Below are positions 1 to 7,183 of a stretch of 14,896 nt of DNA, piece after piece. The stretch is from Lautropia sp. (lineage in GTDB: Bacteria; Pseudomonadota; Gammaproteobacteria; Burkholderiales; Burkholderiaceae_E). A program made the position numbers and the translations under genes. The notes below the pieces were generated by a model. It did not search any database. It saw only the letters and a program-made list of their open reading frames with translations, and was not told the origin of the DNA. The stretch is from assembly GCA_013813615.1 (NCBI GenBank), contig JACCRJ010000067.1, forward strand, positions 1 to 14,896. The letters run 5' to 3'. Each line of letters starts with the position of its first letter. The stretch's first letter is position 1.

Positions 1-1789
1 CGTTGGAGTAAGGGGCGCGCCGGCCGAGCGCATCCGTGCCTGCCACCGAAAACACGTTGGGACAGTTTGCCGGGAAGCTGACCGGCGCCACCAGGCTTTC
101 CTGCGACTCGTTGCCGGCTGCAGCAACCACCAGCGAGCCGCGCGCGCGGACCTCGTTGAACAGTTCCTGCAGCAACGGATCGCAGCTCACGGCCGCACCC
201 AGGCTCAGGTTGATGACGTCCGCCCGCCGGGCCGGCGCGACACCCGCATCCGTTGTCATGCCAGCCGCGAATCGCACGCCCTGAAGGATGTCATAGAGAC
301 TGCCGGCGCCTTCCGTGCCCAGCACGCGGACCGGCATGATGCGCGCGATCGGTGCGACGCCCGCGCCGCCGATGCCGTTGTAGGTCTGGGCGGCGACGGT
401 GCCGGCGACGTGCGAACCATGAAAGTAGAAGCCCTGCTTCACCGACGCGTCGTCCGGATCGGCATCGGCGCCACCGCCGTCGCCGGCGCTTGCGGCATCG
501 CTGACGAAGTCGTAGCCGGCCACCAACTGGGCGGCCAGGTCGGGATGATTGCCGACGATACCGGTGTCGAGCACCGCGACGATCGGCCGGGGGGAAGCGG
601 CAAGGTCGAGGCCTTGCAGCGCAGCGACTGCGCCCGGCAGGTTGATCGCCTCGTAGTGCCAGCGCTGTTTCACGTATTCCCGGTCGTTCGGCGGAAACGG
701 CGCCATGGTGAGCGTCTGCGTCGCCCGCACCCGGAAGTTCGGCACCGCATGCCGATATTCGCCGCTGGCAACCATCAGCTTGGCGTAATCGACGGTCTGG
801 TGCAGGGCGAGCGTGCGCGCCGGCATCCGGCTGCGCCAGGCGTCCGTCTGGGACGTCACCCGCTGGCTGCTGGCGGCATCCTGGCGCAGCAGGCGACCGT
901 GAGATGCGTCGGCGGACTTGGCGGCCGACTGCAGACGCTGCAACGCGGCGCGCTGCGTTGCGTGCCCGGGCGGCACCTGCACCAGCACCGGACGCGGCTC
1001 GGCCGGATCGCCCTTCAGCACCACGACATCCTCCAGCGACTTGCGGCTCGCCGCCAGCCGCTGGCGTGTGGCAGCGCTGGGCTCGGCGACGATCTGCCCG
1101 GCGATCAGCAGGTCCGAGGCGCCGGTCGCATTCGAGCAGGCCGTGCCGGTGCCAGGCGCACCGATGCGCAACTGGTAGATGCTGCCGCCGGTGCTCCGGC
1201 CGGCAAAGATCTGCACGCCCAGAGAATATTCCCCTCTGGTGCTGATGCGCACGCATTCGTACTTGTTCAGGCCGATGGACTGCCCGGTTACCGCGCGATT
1301 TGCGTCGTAGACGAACAGGTCGATGTCGAACCGTGCCGGATCGGCGGCGAATTCCAGTTCCACCACCTGCCCTGCCTCGAGGTACAGGCGATAGCCGTCC
1401 ACCAGGTCGCCGGTAGCGCTGGCCGGACCGCCCGGTCCTTCGCCCGGCAGGGTGAGGTAGCCGATCAGCTGCACCGGATTAGGTAGCGGCTGCAGGGTTT
1501 CGAAGCTGCCGTTGTCGGTGCGAACCGGCTGGGAAGGATCGTTGGTATCCGAATCAACCGCGCTGGTTTCGGTGACTGCCATCGTGCCGGAGACGGTGTA
1601 GGTGGCCCCCGCCGGCGACGGCGCGGGCGCACCAGGGTTGGGCGAGACAGCGGTGGAAGAGCCGCCGCCACCGCAGCCAGCCAGCATGGCGGCTGCCAGC
1701 AAGGCCGCGGCCAGGGCAGGCGCTGCCGGCAGCGCAGCGCCGGTGCCAGGCCTGCCGATCGGCATGGCCTTGCGGGTGGAATTCTTCAT
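1..1789 (-). CDS. S8 (subtilisin-like) serine protease, lipoprotein, partial (C-terminus off the left edge)
   Basis: Probable cell-surface or periplasmic peptidase of the subtilase family. The frame is open from ATG 1789 to the left edge (596 codons). Residues 1-39 form a lipoprotein signal peptide: basic start, Ala/Leu-rich core, lipobox LAGC with Cys39, then a Gly/Ser/Pro-rich linker to about 62. Residues 105-210 resemble a PPC (pre-peptidase C-terminal) beta-sandwich, including the stretch FDIDLFVYD. Residues 225-365 look like a propeptide ending in HAVPNFRV, and [18 protein letters not shown] (368-385) is the usual lead-in to the S8 fold. Catalytic Asp408 (VAVLDTG) and His460 (GSHVAGT) and oxyanion Asn560 (AAAGN) are present; the catalytic Ser (expected GTSMA) lies beyond the edge. 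The absence of the Ser is therefore truncation by the window, not decay. The start has only a weak upstream GAGG; ATG 1765 is an alternative. It is divergent from the SDR gene. Natural substrates are unknown. Confidence 0.9.
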   Translation of the reverse strand, partial: MKNSTRKAMPIGRPGTGAALPAAPALAAALLAAAMLAGCGGGGSSTAVSPNPGAPAPSPAGATYTVSGTMAVTETSAVDSDTNDPSQPVRTDNGSFETLQPLPNPVQLIGYLTLPGEGPGGPASATGDLVDGYRLYLEAGQVVELEFAADPARFDIDLFVYDANRAVTGQSIGLNKYECVRISTRGEYSLGVQIFAGRSTGGSIYQLRIGAPGTGTACSNATGASDLLIAGQIVAEPSAATRQRLAASRKSLEDVVVLKGDPAEPRPVLVQVPPGHATQRAALQRLQSAAKSADASHGRLLRQDAASSQRVTSQTDAWRSRMPARTLALHQTVDYAKLMVASGEYRHAVPNFRVRATQTLTMAPFPPNDREYVKQRWHYEAINLPGAVAALQGLDLAASPRPIVAVLDTGIVGNHPDLAAQLVAGYDFVSDAASAGDGGGADADPDDASVKQGFYFHGSHVAGTVAAQTYNGIGGAGVAPIARIMPVRVLGTEGAGSLYDILQGVRFAAGMTTDAGVAPARRADVINLSLGAAVSCDPLLQELFNEVRARGSLVVAAAGNESQESLVAPVSFPANCPNVFSVAGTDALGRRAPYSN

Positions 1790-1973
1790 GGTCGAACGGG
1801 GCCTCGGGCTTGGCGTCATGCGCGCTCCGGCGCACGCATCGGCTAGTATAGGCACCCGAGCCGTGCGATGGTGGCCCTGGATGCGGCCAGCCGGTCGTAT
1901 GCCGGTTTCCGCGACGTGCTGTAAAGCAGTCCAACACAGTCGATTCGATCTCGAGAATCAAGGGAGGGGCTTC
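1790..1973. promoter_or_regulatory. Divergent intergenic region between protease and SDR genes
   Basis: This 184-bp gap separates two divergent genes and must hold both promoters. On the minus strand TATACT (1850-1845) matches the sigma70 -10 consensus at five of six positions and would start transcription about 50 nt before the protease ATG, but no good -35 hexamer lies at the right distance. Near the SDR start there is an 8-bp palindrome TCTCGAGA (1949-1956), nested in a larger imperfect repeat with arms GATTC (1942-1946) and GAATC (1955-1959), just before the ribosome binding site. It could be an operator, but such short palindromes are common by chance. No gene is seen here. Confidence 0.35.
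1962..1969 (+). promoter_or_regulatory. Ribosome binding site deciding the SDR start
   Basis: The purine run GGGAGGGG lies about 6 nt before GTG 1974. It supports that start over the in-frame GTG at 1983 and over longer upstream readings. Confidence 0.65.
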
Positions 1974-2750
1974 GTGGCAACCGTGGCAACAACTCAGGCG
2001 CAGCAGAAAGTCGCGATCATCACCGGTGCCGGCAGCGGCGTCGGCCAGGCGGTGGCCGTGACCTTCCTGGCAAACGGCTACAAGGTCGCGCTGGCCGGGC
2101 GGCGCCCGGAAGCTTTGCAGCAGACGATCGACATGGCCAAGGATGATGCCGGCAACGCGTTGGCCGTGCCGACCGACGTCACCGATCCTGCAGCCGTCAA
2201 CGCGCTTTTCGACAAGACCGTGGAGAAATTCGGGCGGGTGGACGTGCTGTTCAACAACGCGGGCATCGGCGCGCCCGGGATCAACCTGGAAGATCTCACG
2301 CCCGAGCAATGGCAAAGCGTGGTGGCGACCAACCTCAGCGGGCCCTTCTACTGCACGCAGGCCGCCTTCCGGGTGATGAAATCGCAGCAGCCGCGCGGCG
2401 GGCGCATCATCAACAACGGCTCGATCTCGGCACATGCTCCGCGACCCAACTCCATGCCGTACACCGCCACCAAACATGCCGTCACCGGCCTCACCAAGTC
2501 GGCGTCGCTCGACGGTCGCAAGTACGACATAGCCTGCGGCCAGATCGACATCGGCAACGCCCTGACCGACATGGCGCGCCGGATGACCAAAGGCGTGCAG
2601 CAGGCGGACGGCAGGATCGAGGTCGAAGCCGTCATGGATCCACAGCACGTCGCCGACGCGGTGCTCCACATGGCGAGCCTGCCCCTGGAAGCCAACATCC
2701 AGTTCCTGACGGTGATGGCAACCAAGATGCCTTTCATCGGCCGCGGTTAG
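1974..2750 (+). CDS. Short-chain dehydrogenase/reductase (SDR), classical type
   Basis: NAD(P)-dependent oxidoreductase of the classical SDR family, 258 aa (family norm about 250). It has the Rossmann dinucleotide motif TGAGSGVG (17-24), NNAG (94-97), Asn120, and the catalytic Ser150, Tyr163 and Lys167 in [13 protein letters not shown] (41-48), with two arginines after beta-2, suggests NADP(H) preference; this is inference. The start is GTG 1974, chosen because GGGAGGGG (1962-1969) sits about 6 nt upstream; GTG 1983 is in frame but too far from that site. The frame is open further upstream, but nothing there resembles SDR sequence. The C-terminus ends in KMPFIGRG, a segment I recall from other proteobacterial SDRs. 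It stands alone: divergent from the protease and convergent with the DUF924 gene. The substrate cannot be predicted from sequence. Confidence 0.93.
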   Translation: MATVATTQAQQKVAIITGAGSGVGQAVAVTFLANGYKVALAGRRPEALQQTIDMAKDDAGNALAVPTDVTDPAAVNALFDKTVEKFGRVDVLFNNAGIGAPGINLEDLTPEQWQSVVATNLSGPFYCTQAAFRVMKSQQPRGGRIINNGSISAHAPRPNSMPYTATKHAVTGLTKSASLDGRKYDIACGQIDIGNALTDMARRMTKGVQQADGRIEVEAVMDPQHVADAVLHMASLPLEANIQFLTVMATKMPFIGRG

Positions 2751-2806
2751 CGCCCTGAGCCAGCGGTAGTCAGGGAACCCGCGCGGGCACGGCGCAGCCG
2801 GCCGCG
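2751..2806. terminator. Possible terminator region between convergent genes
   Basis: The 56 bp between the convergent SDR and DUF924 stops contain an inverted repeat with arms CCCTGA (2753-2758) and TCAGGG (2770-2775) and a 10-bp palindrome CCCGCGCGGG (2778-2787). Neither is followed by a T-run on either strand, so classical intrinsic termination is not shown. Position is the main argument. Confidence 0.25.
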
Positions 2807-3427
2807 CTAGGAGCCTGAGCCCGGCTGCTTCAGGAATGCGATCTCCTCGTCGGTGCACTTGCGGCCGAGGATCTCGTTGCGGTGGGGAAAGCGCCCGAAG
2901 CGCTCGACGATCTCCAGGTGCTTCACCGCGAAGTCCAGGGAGTCCTTCGCCACCGACGATTCCGCGGCCAGCGCCTCGAACAGGCTCACGCATTCCTTCT
3001 GGTCCGCCAGCACCTCGGAGTGAATGAGCGGCATGTAGACGAAGATGCGCTGCACCGCCGGCATCGACCGCTCGGCTGGCGTGCCGATCAGGGTCCTGCT
3101 GGTGGCAAGGGCGATCGGATCCAGCGCAAAGGATTTCGGGCGTCCGCGCCAGACGTTGCGGGGAAACTGGTCGCAGACAATGATCCGGGCGAGCCGGGTC
3201 TCCGGCAGATTCTGTTCCTCGAGATCGTCCTCCAGTTCCCCATGAAGCGCCCGCTGCAGCAGGCCGCCGAACCGAGCTTCGATCAGCGCGTCGAAGGCGG
3301 CGTCTTTGCCGAACCACTCCGGCCGGGGCTGCAGCCACTCGGGACTGCCGGGCACGCCGAACCAGAAGGCGATCACGTCGCGTGGGGACGGCAACTCCTC
3401 GTCCCCGGCCTGGGATTCACGATTCAA
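2807..3427 (-). CDS. DUF924 family protein
   Basis: A 206-aa cytoplasmic protein of the DUF924 family, whose biochemical function is unknown; members are mostly helical. Family landmarks seen: FWFG (21-24), DQFPRN (86-91), the stretch FVYMPLIHSE (129-138) and FGRFPHRN (177-184) after His170. There is no signal peptide or membrane segment. The start appears to be TTG 3427: GGGAG lies 7 nt upstream, and the nearby ATG (3435) is in another frame and stops at once. The gene begins 21 bp after the guaC stop on the same strand, so the two are probably co-transcribed, with guaC first. A link to purine metabolism would be guilt by association only. Confidence 0.9.
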   Translation of the reverse strand: MNRESQAGDEELPSPRDVIAFWFGVPGSPEWLQPRPEWFGKDAAFDALIEARFGGLLQRALHGELEDDLEEQNLPETRLARIIVCDQFPRNVWRGRPKSFALDPIALATSRTLIGTPAERSMPAVQRIFVYMPLIHSEVLADQKECVSLFEALAAESSVAKDSLDFAVKHLEIVERFGRFPHRNEILGRKCTDEEIAFLKQPGSGS

Positions 3428-3448
3428 GGCATTGCTCCCGGTACGCGC
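3428..3448 (-). promoter_or_regulatory. guaC-DUF924 junction with ribosome binding site for a TTG start
   Basis: The 21-nt gap holds GGGAG about 7 nt before TTG 3427. An ATG in the same gap reads ATG-CCT-TGA and cannot be the start, which is the main reason for calling TTG. Confidence 0.55.
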
Positions 3449-4498
3449 TCAGTCGGAGGGGCCGAAGACCTCGTTGATCTGCTGCGTCACTCTCACGAAG
3501 GTGGTGCACTTGGAGAGGTCCTTGAGCTTGCGGGCGCCGACGTAGGTGCAGGCCGAGCGCAGGCCGCCGAGGATACTCTGCACCGTGTCGTCCACCGGAC
3601 CGCGAGCCGGCAGCATGGTGGACTTGCCTTCGGAGGCGCGGTACCGGGCGACGCCGCCGGCGTATCGGGTCATCGCCTCTTCCGAACTCATACCGTAGAA
3701 CTTGCGGTAGGTGGTGCCCTCGTGCTCCACGATCTCGCCGCCGGACTCGTCGTGAGCAGCGAACATGCCGCCGAGCATCACGAAATCCGAGCCGCCGCCG
3801 AAAGCCTTCACCACGTCGCCGGGCACCGTACAGCCGCCGTCGCCGCAGATGTGACCGCCGAGCCCGTGGGCCGCGTCCGCGCATTCGATGATCGCCGACA
3901 ACTGCGGATAGCCGACTCCGGTCATCTTGCGGGTGGTGCAGACCGATCCGGGGCCGATGCCGACCTTGACGATGTCGACGCCCGCCAGGATGAGTGCCTC
4001 GGTGATGTCCGCGGTGACGACGTTGCCGGCCATCACCACCACATCGGGATAGCGCTCGCGGAACCGCTTGACGAAGTCGATGAAGGCTTCGGTGTAGCCG
4101 TTGGCCACGTCGATGCAGACCCAGCGGATGCCGCCGCCGGTCCGGCGCCAGACCTCCTCGAACTTCTCCAGGTCCTGCGCGAGGATGCCCAGCGAATAGA
4201 ACGCGTAGCGGTGTTCCCCGGCCTCCTGGCGGTTGAAGAACGCGACCAGGTCCTCCACTGGATAGTGCTTGTGAATGGCGGTGAGGATCTTGTGCGCCGC
4301 CAGCGCCCTGGCCATCTCGAAGGTGCCGACTGTGTCCATGTTGGCCGCGATCACGGGAACCACCGGCATTTCCAGGCGCGCGTGACGGAATCCGTACAGC
4401 CGCTCCAGGTTGACGTTCGCCCGGCTGCCGAGGGTCGACCGCTTGGGACGCAGCAACACGTCCTTGAAGTCCAGTTTTACATCGCTTTCGATTCTCAT
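3449..4498 (-). CDS. guaC: GMP reductase
   Basis: Catalyses NADPH-dependent deamination of GMP to IMP and ammonia, returning guanine nucleotides to the IMP branch point for adenine nucleotide synthesis; cytoplasmic. The 349-aa length matches the E. coli-type GuaC (about 347). The IMPDH/GMPR barrel is continuous: [12 protein letters not shown] (10-21), [13 protein letters not shown] (51-63), then the active-site loop [11 protein letters not shown] (180-190) with catalytic Cys187 and neighbouring Thr189, phosphate-binding DGG (220-222), and the mobile region [12 protein letters not shown] (241-252) with KFYGMSS (266-272). No CBS domains are inserted, which separates it from IMP dehydrogenase. 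The C-terminal [11 protein letters not shown] (318-328) and FVRVTQQ (334-340) are typical of GuaC. The start codon is ATG 4498, with AGGTGAG a little further upstream than usual. It is followed by the DUF924 gene and is divergent from the aldo/keto reductase. Confidence 0.96.
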   Translation of the reverse strand: MRIESDVKLDFKDVLLRPKRSTLGSRANVNLERLYGFRHARLEMPVVPVIAANMDTVGTFEMARALAAHKILTAIHKHYPVEDLVAFFNRQEAGEHRYAFYSLGILAQDLEKFEEVWRRTGGGIRWVCIDVANGYTEAFIDFVKRFRERYPDVVVMAGNVVTADITEALILAGVDIVKVGIGPGSVCTTRKMTGVGYPQLSAIIECADAAHGLGGHICGDGGCTVPGDVVKAFGGGSDFVMLGGMFAAHDESGGEIVEHEGTTYRKFYGMSSEEAMTRYAGGVARYRASEGKSTMLPARGPVDDTVQSILGGLRSACTYVGARKLKDLSKCTTFVRVTQQINEVFGPSD

Positions 4499-4672
4499 GT
4501 CCGCTCACTCACCTTGCAGCACTCGCCGATGACACGCCGGACGGCCGCATCGGGCGGCTCCAGCCCCTGCGCCATGAGCAATGATGACACCGGCCGCGGG
4601 CCAGTTAACATTGCCCCTGCAACAGCAATCCGAATAACGCATCCACGAGCCATTGTAGGAGGGCATGTCCTC
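4499..4672. promoter_or_regulatory. Divergent promoter region, guaC / aldo-keto reductase
   Basis: This 174-bp gap carries the signals for both divergent transcripts. On the plus strand TTGCCC (4611-4616) and AATAAC (4633-4638) are 16 bp apart and each matches four of six sigma70 consensus positions, which would give a leader of roughly 28 nt for the aldo/keto reductase. No comparable pair was found for guaC on the minus strand, and I see no clear riboswitch-like structure. Confidence 0.35.
4657..4663 (+). promoter_or_regulatory. Ribosome binding site of the aldo/keto reductase gene
   Basis: AGGAGGG lies about 10 nt before ATG 4673. A closer ATG at 4665 is out of frame with the conserved protein, so 4673 is taken as the start. 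Confidence 0.65.
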
Positions 4673-5683
4673 ATGACTTACCGTCAGCTGGGCCAAAGCG
4701 GCTTGAAGGTCTCCACGCTGTGTGTCGGCACGATGATGTTCGGCGACCGCACCGACGAACAGCAGTCGAGGGAAATCGTCGCCATCGCCCGCGACCGCGG
4801 AGTCAACTTCATCGACACCGCCGACGTCTACAGCCTTGGCGAGGCCGAGCGCATCACCGGCCGCACCATCGCCGCCGATCGGGACCACTGGGTGCTCGCG
4901 ACCAAGGCCGCCAACCCGATGTCGGACGATCCGAACAGCCGCGGGCTCTCGCGGCGCTGGCTGATGAAGGCGATCGACGGCTCGCTGCAGCGGCTCGGAC
5001 TCGATCATGTCGACATCTACTACCTGCACAAGGAAGATCCGACGACGCCGCTGGCAGAAACGGTCGCCGCGCTCGGCGACATCATCCGCAGCGGCAGGAT
5101 CCGCTACTTCGGCGTCTCGAACTATCGCGCCTGGCGCATCGCCGAGATCGTGCGGCTCACCGAGCAGATGGGCATCCCGCGGCCGGTGGTCTGCCAGCCC
5201 TACTACAACGCGATGAACCGGATGCCGGAGGTCGAAGTGCTGCCGGCCTGCGGCCATTACGGGCTCGGCGTGGCGGCCTACTCGCCGATCGCGCGCGGCA
5301 TCCTGGCGGGCAAATACCTGCCGGGCCAGACGCCGCCCGAGGACACCCGGGCCGGCCGCAACGACAAGCGCATCCTGCAGACGGAATGGCGCGAGGAATC
5401 CCTGGTGCTTGCGCAGCGGGTGAAACAGCACGCCGAGAAGCGCGGCATGTCGGCCACGCAGTTCGCGGTCAACTGGGTCCTCAACAACCGGCTGGTCACG
5501 TCGGCCATCGTCGGACCGCGGACCGTCGAGCAGATGACGGAATACGTCGGCAGCCTGGACCATGGCTTCGTTGCCGACGACGAGGCATTGATCGACTCGC
5601 TGGTGCCGACCGGCCATCCGTCGACGCCCGGGTATTCGGATCCCGCGTACCCGATCGAAGGCCGTCTGCCGCGCACCGCATGA
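4673..5683 (+). CDS. Aldo/keto reductase
   Basis: NADPH-dependent carbonyl reductase of the AKR superfamily, 336 aa, cytoplasmic (no signal peptide). The catalytic tetrad is visible: Asp48 (FIDTAD), Tyr53 (DVYSLG), Lys78 (LATKAA) and His119 (YYLHK). The barrel continues through GRIRYFGVSNYRAW (141-154), CQPYYNAMNR (174-183) and AAYSPIARGILAGKY (201-215), and the cofactor end is SAIVGPRTVEQM (277-288). It looks closest to the general-stress/YdjG/Tas-like single-domain reductases; the physiological substrate is unknown. Its TGA stop overlaps the ATG of the TolC-family gene (ATGA, 5680-5683), which implies translational coupling with a secretion gene. That is an odd partner: the reductase has no obvious role in export. 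The two may simply share a promoter. Confidence 0.94.
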   Translation: MTYRQLGQSGLKVSTLCVGTMMFGDRTDEQQSREIVAIARDRGVNFIDTADVYSLGEAERITGRTIAADRDHWVLATKAANPMSDDPNSRGLSRRWLMKAIDGSLQRLGLDHVDIYYLHKEDPTTPLAETVAALGDIIRSGRIRYFGVSNYRAWRIAEIVRLTEQMGIPRPVVCQPYYNAMNRMPEVEVLPACGHYGLGVAAYSPIARGILAGKYLPGQTPPEDTRAGRNDKRILQTEWREESLVLAQRVKQHAEKRGMSATQFAVNWVLNNRLVTSAIVGPRTVEQMTEYVGSLDHGFVADDEALIDSLVPTGHPSTPGYSDPAYPIEGRLPRTA

Positions 5684-7083
5684 CCGGGCGCGACCCGTTG
5701 CTGCTCGAGCCCCCGCAGCGGCCCGGCCGCAGACCGCTGCGCGCGCTCGCCTGCGCCGCCGCCCTGCTCGGCATCCAGGCGATCGTCAGCACTGCCGCCT
5801 CCGCCCAGACGCTGGGCGAGGCGGTGGCGCAGGCGCTGCGGACCAACCCGAAGGTGCTCGGCGCCCAGACGGCGGCTCAGGCGGTCAGTTACGACATCAC
5901 CGGCGCCCAGAGCCAGATGAACACCCGCTTCGGGCTGATCCTGGAGCCGGGCGTCGGCTATGTGCGCGGCGCCGGCAACAACTCGGCCGGCGACCTCGGC
6001 GTCCAGGCCATCAAACCGGTCTATGACTCGGGACGCACCGATAACGAGGTAGCCCGGCAACGAGCCCGGCTCGCCGGCGCCAACCAGCAATGGGAGGTCG
6101 CTCGAGCGGAAATTGCCCTGCAGGTCGCCGATGCCTACGTCGAGGTCGTCAAGCAGCAGAACCTGGCCGCCCTGGCGAAGGATTACGTCGCCGGCATCGC
6201 GTCGCTCAACCGCCGGGTGGAGGAGATCGTCAAGCTCGACCGTGGCCGTGGCTACGACCTGCTGCAAACGCAGTCCCGATTGCAGCAGGCCCGGCTGACG
6301 CAGGCCTCCCGCGAGGGCACGCTGCTGGAAGCGCAGACGACGCTGGCGCAGCTGGTCGGACGTCCGGTACGTCAGGCGAGCGAGCCGCCCGCGCCGGGAT
6401 CCTTGCCGGATTCGCTCGAAGAGGCGCTCGCCGCGCTCGACCGGCATCCGGCGGTGATCTCCGGACTGGCGGACGTGGAAGCCGCGCGGCGCGCCGCCGC
6501 GGTGGCACAGGCCTGGGACAAACCGGCCTTCAGCCTGCGCGGGCGCGTCAACAGTCCGGAGTTTCCGCTGGGTAACCGGCAGTGGTTCGGCGGCTACGAC
6601 GTCGGCGTCGTCACCGACTGGAACCCCTTCGACGGCGGCGCCGGCGCAGCCCGGGCTGCCGCCGCCGGGGCCCAGGTCCTGGCGGTAGAGGACGAAACCA
6701 GGGCCACGCGGCGCGACCTGGAAACGGCGGTGGCCCGGCACTGGACGCAGATGCAATCGCGCGCGGCGCGTACGTCGTCGCTGGACGAACTGGTGGAGGG
6801 CGCCCGCAAGGTGCGCGCGGCCTACTGGGAGCAGTTCCAGATCGGCAAGCGCAGCATCCTGGACCTGCTCAACGCCGAGAACGAGACCTACCAGGCGCGG
6901 TTGTCGGCGGTCACCGAACGGATCGAGCTGCTCCAGGTTCGCTACCGGCTGGCCGGGTCGCTGGCCAGCCTGACCGGCTACCTCGGAATCGAGCCGGCGG
7001 TGCCGGTATCTGAACCCAGCCAGGCCGGGCAGGCACCCTCGCCAGGCACGCCGGGCGCGCCGCCCCTGCCTGTTCTCAGGTGA
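5680..7083 (+). CDS. TolC-family outer-membrane channel of a type I secretion system (LapE-like)
   Basis: Forms the trimeric outer-membrane and periplasmic tunnel of a tripartite exporter. The protein is 467 aa with a signal peptide (hydrophobic core about 21-38, likely cut after ASA at residue 42) and an unusually long basic and proline-containing n-region, so an internal start cannot be excluded. Two outer-membrane efflux repeats are seen: LGEAVAQALRTNP (45-57), with long helices at 123-230, and a second half from about 243. The latter has DVGVVTDWNPFDGG (307-320) and the signature QFQIGKRSILDLLNAENE (385-402). The C-terminus ends in a Pro/Gly-rich tail (about 438-467) beyond the usual fold. 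The start overlaps the aldo/keto reductase stop (ATGA), with no strong ribosome binding site of its own, so translation probably depends on coupling. The ABC transporter gene follows after 100 bp. The family is clear; the substrate is unknown. Confidence 0.92.
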   Translation: MTGRDPLLLEPPQRPGRRPLRALACAAALLGIQAIVSTAASAQTLGEAVAQALRTNPKVLGAQTAAQAVSYDITGAQSQMNTRFGLILEPGVGYVRGAGNNSAGDLGVQAIKPVYDSGRTDNEVARQRARLAGANQQWEVARAEIALQVADAYVEVVKQQNLAALAKDYVAGIASLNRRVEEIVKLDRGRGYDLLQTQSRLQQARLTQASREGTLLEAQTTLAQLVGRPVRQASEPPAPGSLPDSLEEALAALDRHPAVISGLADVEAARRAAAVAQAWDKPAFSLRGRVNSPEFPLGNRQWFGGYDVGVVTDWNPFDGGAGAARAAAAGAQVLAVEDETRATRRDLETAVARHWTQMQSRAARTSSLDELVEGARKVRAAYWEQFQIGKRSILDLLNAENETYQARLSAVTERIELLQVRYRLAGSLASLTGYLGIEPAVPVSEPSQAGQAPSPGTPGAPPLPVLR

Positions 7084-7183
7084 GCAACACTCGACCGGCG
7101 GGACAGGCAGCGGCAACGGGTTATCCGCAAGTAATGGGACAATACCGCTCAGCGACCCAGCGGGTCAGGCCATAGCGAGTTCA
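7084..7183 (+). other. Intergenic spacer between the TolC-family and ABC transporter genes
   Basis: This 100-bp spacer contains a small hairpin with arms GACCC (7154-7158) and GGGTC (7162-7166), 17 nt before the next ATG and close to where a ribosome would bind. No convincing sigma70 promoter or T-tailed terminator is seen, so read-through from the upstream genes is the simplest reading. Confidence 0.4.

Noticed and set aside
1..1789. The protease as the cargo of the type I secretion system
   Set aside because: It has a Sec lipoprotein signal peptide and lipobox, whereas T1SS cargo lacks an N-terminal signal and carries a C-terminal one. It is also on the opposite strand and several kilobases away.
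2778..2787. CCCGCGCGGG palindrome as a terminator or regulatory site
   Set aside because: A 10-bp all-GC palindrome is expected often in DNA of this composition, it has no T-run, and it lies in a short convergent gap. It is kept only as part of the possible terminator region.
1554..3338. 594-codon minus-strand frame covering SDR, intergenic region and protease start
   Set aside because: It crosses a divergent promoter region and two real genes in other frames; its sequence has no domain and is arginine-rich shadow coding.
3417..4508. 363-codon minus-strand frame overlapping guaC with a slightly longer extent
   Set aside because: It is the shifted frame of guaC; all GMP reductase motifs, including Cys187, are in the 3449-4498 frame.
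5278..7116. 612-codon open frame on the minus strand across the aldo/keto reductase and TolC-family genes
   Set aside because: No family resemblance, no ribosome binding site, and fully antisense to two genes with intact catalytic or signature motifs.
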